Of a stretch of DNA of 5,643 nucleotides, positions 1 to 5,643 are shown piece by piece. The position numbers and the translations under genes were made by a program. This DNA is from JBEEMU01 sp043778315. Its GTDB lineage: Bacteria; Bacteroidota; Bacteroidia; Chitinophagales; Saprospiraceae. The notes beneath the pieces are model-generated. The model did not search any database, was not told the DNA's origin, and saw nothing but the letters and a program-made list of their open reading frames with translations. Every line of letters begins with the position of its first letter. Positions within the stretch are counted from its first letter, which is position 1. The stretch is taken from positions 1 to 5,643 of the forward strand of contig JAYWGJ010000265.1 in assembly GCA_043778315.1 (NCBI GenBank), written 5' to 3'.

Positions 1-2044
1 GTCCCACAAACTCGGCAACCAAATCTTTGCGGTCGGTTTCTACCAAATGCCCGCGCTCGAGTATGCCGAGTGCCTTGTATATTTGCGCCAAAATGCGCGA
101 GACCGTCGTTTTGCCCGTTCCAGGATTGCCCGTAAAAACGGTGTGCAGCGAAAATCCTTTATGAATATCTTTGCCTACTTCGCGGTAGTAGCGCACTAAT
201 TTGATGGTCTCGTCAATCTCCGTTTTCACTTTTCTCAAACCCGTCATTTCGTTGAGTTGCGCTATCGCATCTTTGAGCATCGGCTCGTCGATAGGCAGCG
301 AAACGGACTTGAATTTGTCTTTATAAAACACCTTTTCAAGGTCGTTTATTTCTACTGTACTCAGTTGTTCGGGGGTATAAGTTTGGTCGGCGTTCGTAGC
401 TGTTGCTTCGTGGTGCGCCTTCATAAAACGCAGCGCGAGGTTCAGTTTTGCACCTTCTATGACCGTATTCACGAACCGCGCATTGCCAAAATTGTCGCCG
501 CGATTGCGGTACGCCTCCACCACTTTGCGGTGTATGTACTCCCACGACTCCGCGTTGAGGTGTACATGACGATGCTCCGCCGTGAACTCCGCTATTTTCA
601 TCAGCTCGTCGGGCGAGTAATCGGGGAAGTGAATGACGTTGCTGAGGCGCGAACTCAGCCCAGGATTGATGTTCAAAAACTGCTTCATTTCTTTGGGATA
701 CCCCGCAAAAACAACCGCCAAATCGCCCTTTCCGTCCGACATTTCCTTTATCAAAACCTCTATCACTTCGCGCCCAAAATCCTTACTATCATCTCCCCTA
801 TCGCTCAACGAATACGCTTCGTCGATAAATAAAATACCGCCTTTGGCGTTTTCTATGGCTTTTTTCACTTTCGGTGCGGTTTGCCCAATATACTCGCCTA
901 CCAAGTCCACACGCCCTACTTCATGCACGTTTCCGTTAGAAAGCAAGCCCAAACTCGCATATATTTTACCTAAAAGGCGCGCAACGGTCGTTTTTCCTGT
1001 TCCAGGATTGCCGATAAAGACAGAATTGAGCGAAATTTGCGATTTTTCTTCAAAACCGTTCTCTTTTCGCAACTGTAAGAACTGTAAATAGGTCGCAAAC
1101 TCGTTTATTTGCTCTTTTACAGGGTTCAAACCAATTAAAGTATCTAATTCTGCCTTCGCTTCCTCGAAAGTAAGCGCAGGTTGCACGTCGTTTACTTGTT
1201 GCCCGTCCACCCAAGTCGGGATTCCTTGTTGCGTAGAATACGGCAAACCGCCGTCCGACAACACAAACTCTTGCGTTATCTCGAACGGAACGACTGCAAT
1301 CAGCGTGTCCATAAATACAATTTCTATTTTATATAAGTCTTCAAACCAATAATCTTTGCTCTCTGCGCCGTAGCCCGAGTCAAAGGTGATTTTTGCGGGT
1401 TTATCCGTAAATTCATATAAATAATGCACATACGCTTTGTGATGACCCGCCTGATTGAAAAAATTAAAGTGCATTTCGATAGGATATAGCGGGTCGTCGG
1501 GGCGACTATTCAGCAGCGTCAGCTCTATATTTACATAGCGCGTTTCCTGCACACTAAACGATTTGAGGTAGCTACGCTCCGCGATAGGCATACCTGCGCG
1601 CTGACTTTCGTAGAGTTTGATGCTCTCAATCTCAAAATACGGATTGTATTCGCTGCTCACGCTGCCGCCATCTACGATATAAAAATAGGTGTCGCCGACG
1701 TGAACGCCGTCAATCGTTATCGTCCAGCGATACTTGCCTTTTTTCCACCAGCCCGAGTGCGGCGTACCCCAACCCTCGCGGATATACACCAAATTTTGGT
1801 TCATATCGACAGGAATAGACTTATTTAAGTCGCAATGAATTTCGCCCGTCTGCTCGTTATAGCATTTCAGATTCACTTGCGCCTCCCAGTTGCTCTCATC
1901 AAACAGCTTATTATAGAGCGATATTTCGCAATACACATAGCACGCCTCCGCTTCGTCAAACACGCGGCGGTACTTTTTTTGGTTGTAATACAAGGTTTCG
2001 GTACTGCCGAATATCGAGAGTTCTTTTAATTTGTAGTTCGTCAT
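1..2044 (-). CDS. Tandem AAA+ ATPase, CbxX/CfqX (SpoVK-like) type, with duplicated beta-rich N-terminus; 3' end outside window
   Basis: The frame is open from an ATG at 2042-2044 to the window edge (681 codons, no stop), so the C-terminus is missing. Residues 1 to about 285 are beta-rich and contain two similar repeats (about 36-123 and 170-256). A complete AAA+ module follows (about 290-560): Walker A GNPGTGKT at 345-352 with K351, the DLVGEYIGQTA pore-loop segment at 380-390, Walker B ILFIDEA with D408 and E409, a probable arginine finger R466 in PGLSSRL, and GNARFV with R523. A second module begins near 590 with Walker A GNPGTGKT at 639-646 and DLVAEFVG at the edge. These motifs are those of the CbxX/CfqX family, which includes rubisco activase CbbX, SpoVK and the ESX ATPase EccA; members are typically ring-forming remodelling ATPases. 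No signal peptide or membrane segment is visible, so it is probably cytosolic. The start lies 37 bases after the rhomboid stop, suggesting co-transcription. The family call is firm; the substrate is unknown. Confidence 0.93.
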   Translation of the reverse strand, partial: MTNYKLKELSIFGSTETLYYNQKKYRRVFDEAEACYVYCEISLYNKLFDESNWEAQVNLKCYNEQTGEIHCDLNKSIPVDMNQNLVYIREGWGTPHSGWWKKGKYRWTITIDGVHVGDTYFYIVDGGSVSSEYNPYFEIESIKLYESQRAGMPIAERSYLKSFSVQETRYVNIELTLLNSRPDDPLYPIEMHFNFFNQAGHHKAYVHYLYEFTDKPAKITFDSGYGAESKDYWFEDLYKIEIVFMDTLIAVVPFEITQEFVLSDGGLPYSTQQGIPTWVDGQQVNDVQPALTFEEAKAELDTLIGLNPVKEQINEFATYLQFLQLRKENGFEEKSQISLNSVFIGNPGTGKTTVARLLGKIYASLGLLSNGNVHEVGRVDLVGEYIGQTAPKVKKAIENAKGGILFIDEAYSLSDRGDDSKDFGREVIEVLIKEMSDGKGDLAVVFAGYPKEMKQFLNINPGLSSRLSNVIHFPDYSPDELMKIAEFTAEHRHVHLNAESWEYIHRKVVEAYRNRGDNFGNARFVNTVIEGAKLNLALRFMKAHHEATATNADQTYTPEQLSTVEINDLEKVFYKDKFKSVSLPIDEPMLKDAIAQLNEMTGLRKVKTEIDETIKLVRYYREVGKDIHKGFSLHTVFTGNPGTGKTTVSRILAQIYKALGILERGHLVETDRKDLVAEFVG

Positions 2045-2081
2045 ATTATGGTTTGAAAATTATTTTTTGGATTTCAGAATA

Positions 2082-3095
2082 TTACCACGACACCGTACTC
2101 GTCCAACCTGTGCCTCCTGCGGGCGGCGGCGGCGGATTTCGCGGCAAAAGTATGGGTTCGGGCGGCGCGTCGTCGTCGTCGTCGTTATCGTTTTGATTAT
2201 TTATATTATTAATATCTATATTTGTATTATTATCATTAAAATCGTTATTTTTTATTACAAAAACAGTACTTTCTGCATTTTCAATCTGATTTTCAATAAT
2301 ATTTTCGGTATGATTTTGATTTTCGTTATGATTTTGAGTGTAATTTTCAGCGTTGTAATTTTCATTATATTGGATAAAATTCCATTCGGGTTCGGGCGGC
2401 GGCGGCGTATATTTTGGGCGCAGACCCGAAAAGACATCGCGCGGCAGAAAAAAATCGCGCGTTTCGTCTTCATTTGCATTTTGAGTTTGATGCTGATGAA
2501 ATAGCGGCGTATTGCCCATCGTCATATCGTCGTCGGGTTCTTGATTATTTCTGTACCAATACGACACCATCACGCCCGTAAGTACACCTATCAGGTGACT
2601 TTCCCACGACACCGACGGCTGCCCAGGCAAAACACCCCATACCAAACTGCCGTAAAACGTAATCACCAAAAACGCCAAAATAATGGATTTTACATTGCGC
2701 TGAAAAAATCCAATTCCTATCAAAAAACCGAACAATCCATACACGATACCGCTTGCGCCAATATGAAATGCAGGACGCGCACATAAAAAAACCAAAATAT
2801 CGGTCAAAAAATAAATCAATAGCAGTATTTGCGCGGAAACGCTGCGATAAAAATAAATAATCAGACTCGCCAAAACCACCAACGGAACGCTATTTGATAG
2901 CAAATGTTGTACGCTTGCGTGTATTAATGGACCCGTAAGTATCCCGCTCACACCCTCTATACTGCGCGGTAATATACCATAATCGCCTAATTCCCAGTTA
3001 GTTATAAAAGCATAGCCATGCAGCAGCCACATCATTGCCACAAAAAGCAATGGGTATAAAACGCTATCAGTGATGTCTTTAATTAGCTTTTGCAA
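2082..3095 (-). CDS. Rhomboid family intramembrane serine protease with long disordered C-terminal tail
   Basis: The 337-residue product starts with a hydrophobic core of about six membrane segments (roughly 13-31, 66-83, 88-105, 113-131, 135-155, 166-181). Rhomboid hallmarks are present: HLLSNSVPL (H64, N68), the nucleophile motif GASG with S115, and the partner histidine H167 in WESHLIG. Both members of the Ser-His dyad are intact, so an active protease cutting transmembrane helices in the inner membrane is expected. From about residue 183 to the end runs a hydrophilic tail. It has two proline clusters (230-234 and 321-325), an Asn/Glu/Asp-rich stretch (about 240-304), five consecutive Asp (305-309), and a terminal GWTSTVSW. 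This tail is unusual for the family and is probably disordered. The start used is TTG at 3093-3095; no in-frame ATG lies between the upstream stop and this codon, and the next ATG (residue 21) would remove most of the first membrane helix. The AAA+ gene follows 37 bases downstream, probably in the same operon. The natural substrate is unknown. Confidence 0.92.
   Translation of the reverse strand: MQKLIKDITDSVLYPLLFVAMMWLLHGYAFITNWELGDYGILPRSIEGVSGILTGPLIHASVQHLLSNSVPLVVLASLIIYFYRSVSAQILLLIYFLTDILVFLCARPAFHIGASGIVYGLFGFLIGIGFFQRNVKSIILAFLVITFYGSLVWGVLPGQPSVSWESHLIGVLTGVMVSYWYRNNQEPDDDMTMGNTPLFHQHQTQNANEDETRDFFLPRDVFSGLRPKYTPPPPEPEWNFIQYNENYNAENYTQNHNENQNHTENIIENQIENAESTVFVIKNNDFNDNNTNIDINNINNQNDNDDDDDAPPEPILLPRNPPPPPAGGTGWTSTVSW
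2119..2185. repeat. Short trinucleotide tracts in the rhomboid tail (GGC run and six CGT copies)
   Basis: Within the 3' end of the rhomboid gene, a GGC-type run around 2121-2134 encodes five prolines on the minus strand, and six tandem CGT units at 2168-2185 encode the five-aspartate stretch. A 14-base direct repeat, GGGTTCGGGCGGCG, lies at 2154-2167 and again at 2388-2401, each beside a proline cluster. Because the units are three bases long, copy-number changes would alter tail length without breaking the frame. Confidence 0.7.
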
Positions 3096-3221
3096 AATGA
3101 AAAATGAATAGGTTTTTTAAATTCTATAAAGGTTGTATTAGTATAATTTCGTCGCCTCTAACAAGTTAAAAGCGTCGCTATAAAAAGTTGTCTCTCGATA
3201 TTACTCTAAGATTTTTCTTAT
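3096..3221. other. Intergenic gap between lipoprotein and rhomboid genes
   Basis: This AT-rich gap of 126 bases separates the two apparent transcription units. No convincing terminator hairpin with a T tail and no clear Bacteroidota promoter (TAnnTTTG) was found on the minus strand. A short interrupted palindrome, AGCGTCGCT, sits at 3171-3179, but it has only one central base, so it cannot form a hairpin. Whether transcription reads through from the lipoprotein gene into the rhomboid gene cannot be decided from sequence alone. Confidence 0.5.
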
Positions 3222-3773
3222 TTAATAATCACACTCTATGCCTTGTTTTTTTACATAAAACTTGTAGTTGTTTTGAAAATTATCTAATGTTTGATTTACC
3301 TCCATGCTGCACTGATGTGCTTTACCTTCAATATCCCTTGAAATAAGAACGCTGTTTTTGAAAGTAATTTGCTGTTTTTGCCAATTTATTTGATAATAAT
3401 TATGCGTTTTGGCTCGTCCACTAGAATGGTAAGACGAAAGAATAAACATAAAATTGCTTTTTTTATCCAGCCGTAAACTACCACCCCAGCTTTCATTTAA
3501 TCCCATAGTTTTGTATGATTTTTGGATAACTTTACTATTTTTTTCAAATCTAACCGTGCAGAAACTATCAGTCGCCTCAGTATATACGTCTCGTAATAAA
3601 ATACTTAATTTTTCGTTCTTATTATTTAATACTATTGAATCAATAAAACACATTTTAAAAGATACAATACTTATATCCGTAGAATCTTTATATTGTTTGT
3701 ATTTCTTTTCACCTCTATTTTGATTACAGCCGAATAGCATAATTACCGATAAAAATAAACCTATAAATCGCAT
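3222..3773 (-). CDS. Small lipoprotein of unknown function; candidate immunity protein for the upstream GH19 hydrolase
   Basis: The 183-residue product begins with a lipoprotein signal: Arg at position 2, a hydrophobic stretch (3-14) and the lipobox LFGC, with Cys16 as the predicted lipidated residue. The mature part (about 168 residues) is hydrophilic with alternating beta-like segments. It contains four further cysteines (C42, C72, C155, C181), which could form disulfides in the periplasm. I recognise no family. The ATG at 3771-3773 lies inside the end of the hydrolase gene: the two frames overlap by 13 bases (3761-3773), so translation is probably coupled. Base composition is low in GC like its upstream partner (19 of 60 bases at 3481-3540). 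A cell-envelope lipoprotein coupled to a wall-hydrolase gene fits an immunity protein that blocks the enzyme in the periplasm, but no sequence motif proves this. Alternatives are an accessory lipoprotein or a lysis-associated partner. Confidence 0.85.
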   Translation of the reverse strand: MRFIGLFLSVIMLFGCNQNRGEKKYKQYKDSTDISIVSFKMCFIDSIVLNNKNEKLSILLRDVYTEATDSFCTVRFEKNSKVIQKSYKTMGLNESWGGSLRLDKKSNFMFILSSYHSSGRAKTHNYYQINWQKQQITFKNSVLISRDIEGKAHQCSMEVNQTLDNFQNNYKFYVKKQGIECDY

Positions 3774-4363
3774 AAAAAATCATTTTTTAATAAATTTTTT
3801 AATATCGCGTAATAGTTTTTTCTTTCTGTTTTACCATTGCCTCCACCATTTACTAATACACATATCCAATCTAAATATCTATCCTTATTTTCCGAGATTT
3901 CATTCAAGTACAAGCCTTTTAATTCCGGATAATCCTTTGACTCTGAGTATTTAGAGTTAGACCAAAACCAACCCGCAGAATCACTCGCAAAAAACATCGA
4001 CTTTGATAAAAGGGAAGAAAAATCATTTTGTTTGTCAATAAGAATTGAATATATTTGCGATTGTGTCAAATCAGTCCTTGTCGCATTATTCTGCGTCTTT
4101 TGCAAAATAGATAATAAATGATTTTCTAAAGTAAGATCATTATACGATTTGCGATTTCTATAACGGGGATAATTGTAAGAAATATAGGTAAAATAATCTT
4201 GATAGGTACAAAACCATGTTAATTGCATAAAGCCACGCCCTTTGTAACGTGGTCCATCTCCTATTTCTATATTTCCATTTTCTTCTGCACCTGGATGACG
4301 ACCAGGATTGTAGTAACTCCCATCTGCAAATTCATTTACTGTTGTAAACATCGCTGTTTCCAA
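3761..4363 (-). pseudogene. GH19 chitinase/lysozyme-like catalytic domain (3' part of a frameshifted gene)
   Basis: This frame carries nearly all of a glycoside hydrolase family 19 domain, a family that cleaves chitin or, in many bacterial and phage members, peptidoglycan. Visible hallmarks are GDGPRYKGRGFMQLTW, SDSAGWFWSN, and a C-terminal VNGGGNGKTERKNYY segment. The leftmost possible start here is a TTG at 4361-4363, which is really an internal leucine: the frame stays open upstream through 4378 and reads LAQIALETAMF, the conserved segment bearing the first catalytic glutamate. The first ATG (4349-4351) would lose that glutamate, so this part is unlikely to be an independent active protein. 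Removing one T from the T7 run (plus 4377-4383) joins it to the upstream frame, giving one product of about 538 residues with the candidate catalytic Glu near 340. Its TAG stop (3761-3763) overlaps the lipoprotein start. Confidence 0.8.
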
Positions 4364-5378
4364 AGCGATTTGTGCTAAAAAAATGAATGCGTTGATATAT
4401 AGACTTTATTCCAAAATGAGCAAACGTCTCATTTAAGGCATCTGTAAATGAATTTAAGTTTTGCTCTGTTCGTGCTAGTTCACATTTTGAATTCCCAAAT
4501 AGCATATTAAGGGTAACATTTTGCGTTTTCAGCAAGGGTTTTATTAAATACGACACATCTCCTTCCGTAAGCGTTCGGTTTGCTATACATTGATATTTAC
4601 CATATTCTAATATCGTACTTTCCTTGCAGGCGGGTATAAGATTTGTTTTATCAATCTTCCAATTTTCTTGCCTTGCAGGCCAGTTAAAGTTTTTATCTGC
4701 TGTAAAATTATCTAAACTCTGTCCCTCTATTCTGTTAGAGTTCAGGGGTACTTTTAAAAAATATGGCGCAATAATACTTTTTCTAAAATCAAATAAATAG
4801 ACAACGCTAAGATCTTTTGCTATATCATTGCCTGTATCATTAATAATTTTAAAGACATCGACTTCATTTGAAGATATATATGTGCGAATAGTATAATTGA
4901 TACCTGTAATTCGACCAGCAGCACCAACATAAATAATAACTCCACCGCCATAGGCAATACAACTATTTTGCCCTGCCAATCCAGAATTAAGGCGTAACCT
5001 CAAATTTACCTCCCAGTATTGAGGTTTATTATTTTCCGTTATCTCACGAGTATAATCGTGTTGTAAGCCAGGCGGAAATAGATACGGTATTGATGCGTTA
5101 GGAAGGAACACTCTTTGTGCAATATTACCCCAAGTTTTATTAATGGTCGTAATAAAATTTAGTGCAGATTTCGTTGCATCTTCTTTCGTCGGTAGTGAAG
5201 CACCACTAGATAGACGTAAACCAACATTTCTGAAGCCTTGTATAAAGCCCCAGTCTGTAATTTCTATTTCTTTAAATTGAATATTTGAATTTTGAGATAC
5301 TGCTGATTTGATTGCATTTTTAACATTGTCTGTCAAAAACTGCATATCAAATAGTCTATAATATTTTATTTTTCCCAT
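4332..5378 (-). pseudogene. N-terminal region of the same GH19 protein (5' part of a frameshifted gene)
   Basis: The frame starts at ATG 5376-5378 behind an A-rich leader and runs 348 codons. The first 332 or so are meaningful. The last 15 (after IHF) are out-of-frame residue up to a chance TGA. There is no signal peptide and no membrane segment at the N-terminus. Residues 1 to about 300 match no family I can name firmly. A stretch at 62-84 followed by YWEVNLRLRL (121-130) and YGGGVIIYVGAAGRITGI (143-160) has the helix-then-strand look of PepSY-like domains; this is weak. Residues from about 308 (NLNSFTDALNETFAHFGI) are the typical opening of a GH19 domain (FGI, then R330, H332, F333). In other GH19 proteins this leads directly into FLAQ, which is found here in the next frame. 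GC content is low (19 of 60 at 4681-4740). It is probably the first gene of a two-gene unit with the lipoprotein. Confidence 0.8.
4377..4383 (-). other. Frameshift point in homopolymer T7 of the GH19 gene
   Basis: The coding strand reads CAT TTT TTT AGC in the upstream frame. With six T instead of seven it reads CAT TTT TTA GCA CAA, giving HFLAQIALET, the conserved GH19 segment. The whole span 3761-5378 is 1618 bases, exactly one more than 539 codons. Cause undecided: a sequencing or assembly indel, a real inactivating mutation, or slippage at the run. Confidence 0.85.
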
Positions 5379-5438
5379 TTTTTCGTTTTTTAATTTGACA
5401 TCTTATTTTTTGATTTCTTAGAATAGTTTGGAACTGCT

Positions 5439-5446
5439 CAAAAATA
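5439..5446 (-). promoter_or_regulatory. Possible Bacteroidota -7 promoter element for the GH19/lipoprotein unit
   Basis: The minus strand reads TATTTTTG here, matching the Bacteroidota -7 consensus TAnnTTTG. It lies about 60 bases before the GH19 gene start and just after the pyk terminator, as expected for a new transcription unit. No good -33 TTG/TTTG element sits about 20 bases upstream, so the call is tentative in AT-rich DNA. Confidence 0.3.
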
Positions 5447-5463
5447 CCCGTAAAGATATAAAT

Positions 5464-5508
5464 AAAAAAAGGTTTACCCAACTTTTACAGCTCGATAAAC
5501 CTTTTTTT
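5464..5508 (-). terminator. Rho-independent terminator downstream of pyk, symmetric stem
   Basis: The left arm AAAAAAAGGTTTA (5464-5476) and right arm TAAACCTTTTTTT (5496-5508) are perfectly complementary over 13 bp, with a 19-base loop. On the minus strand the stem ends in seven T, about 35 bases after the pyruvate kinase stop. The A/T ends are symmetric, so it could act on either strand. It separates pyk from the GH19 unit. Confidence 0.85.
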
Positions 5509-5541
5509 GTATTATAAATAAATATATATTTTTAAAATAAC

Positions 5542-5643
5542 TTAGCGCACATGCCCTACGCGCATCATATTAGTACGCAATTTAGCTTTTATCGGCATCG
5601 CGCCTGTATTGACTACCACGTCGCCTTCCTTAACGACATGAAA
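5542..5643 (-). CDS. pyk: Pyruvate kinase, C-terminal end (5' part outside window)
   Basis: The last 33 codons and a TAA stop (5542-5544) are visible. The peptide contains VKEGDVVVNTGAMPI followed by RTNMMRVGHV. This matches the closing strands of the pyruvate kinase C-terminal domain, where a GD.VVNTG(S/A)MPI motif and a (G)RTN motif precede the terminus. The enzyme converts phosphoenolpyruvate and ADP to pyruvate and ATP in the cytosol as the last step of glycolysis. The usual Gly before RTN is Leu here. The call rests on a short tail but the motif is distinctive. The terminator at 5464-5508 ends its transcript. Confidence 0.85.
   Translation of the reverse strand, partial: FHVVKEGDVVVNTGAMPIKAKLRTNMMRVGHVR

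Noticed and set aside
257..1091. Long plus-strand open frames opposite the AAA+ gene
   Set aside because: They run antisense to well-supported AAA+ motifs, show no recognisable domain and are arginine/phenylalanine-rich shadows of the real frame.
2119..2410. GGC and CGT runs as a CRISPR or structural repeat array
   Set aside because: They are short in-frame codon runs encoding proline and aspartate, with no spacer structure.
2067..2504. Plus-strand open frame of 145 codons rich in Ile/Val and Arg
   Set aside because: It is the reverse complement of the Asn/Asp-rich and Pro-rich rhomboid tail; its apparent hydrophobicity follows from antisense reading of Asn and Asp codons.
3171..3179. AGCGTCGCT palindrome as terminator or operator
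   Set aside because: The arms are only four bases with a single central base and no T tail, so it cannot form a terminator hairpin, and one copy is too little to call an operator.
4349..4390. Programmed ribosomal frameshift at the T7 run
   Set aside because: The shift needed is +1 (or -2), there is no stop codon in the A site to promote it, and the upstream frame runs on about 45 bases. An indel error or mutation is simpler.
3222..5378. Phage lysis cassette (endolysin plus spanin lipoprotein)
   Set aside because: The hydrolase has a long non-endolysin N-terminal region, the lipoprotein is much larger than usual Rz1-type spanins, no holin is present, and the neighbours are chromosomal genes.

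Overview
The window looks like chromosomal DNA of a Bacteroidota bacterium. The evidence is indirect: gene starts preceded by A-rich leaders without a Shine-Dalgarno sequence, AT-rich intergenic DNA, a Bacteroidota-style rhomboid protease, and a CbxX-type AAA+ protein with a long beta-rich N-terminus. No genus can be assigned safely. All genes lie on the minus strand, so transcription runs from high to low coordinates. No RNA gene, CRISPR array, insertion sequence or phage structural gene was seen. No stretch of more than 300 bases lacks a gene.

In transcription order, the window opens with the last 33 codons of pyruvate kinase (5542-5643). A perfect 13-bp stem terminator (5464-5508) follows. 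Next comes an AT-rich two-gene unit. Its first gene (3761-5378) encodes a protein of about 538 residues with an unrecognised N-terminal region and a C-terminal glycoside hydrolase family 19 (chitinase/lysozyme-like) domain. As given, this gene is split into two frames by one surplus base in a run of seven T (plus-strand A7 at 4377-4383), immediately before the first catalytic glutamate. Its stop lies inside the start of a small lipoprotein gene (3222-3773).

After a 126-base gap comes a second two-gene unit with higher GC content. It holds a rhomboid intramembrane protease with a long Asn/Asp/Pro-rich disordered tail (2082-3095). A gap of 37 bases separates it from a large AAA+ ATPase (1-2044, running off the window). 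That ATPase has two similar N-terminal beta-rich repeats, a complete CbxX/CfqX-type AAA+ module and the beginning of a second one.

The most interesting candidate system is the hydrolase/lipoprotein pair. A wall-hydrolase domain on a protein with no visible signal peptide, translationally overlapped by a cell-envelope lipoprotein, is the layout expected of an antibacterial effector with its periplasmic immunity protein. This is inference, because no secretion genes are in view. The rhomboid/AAA+ pair may form a second functional unit, but nothing in the sequence proves that the products interact.
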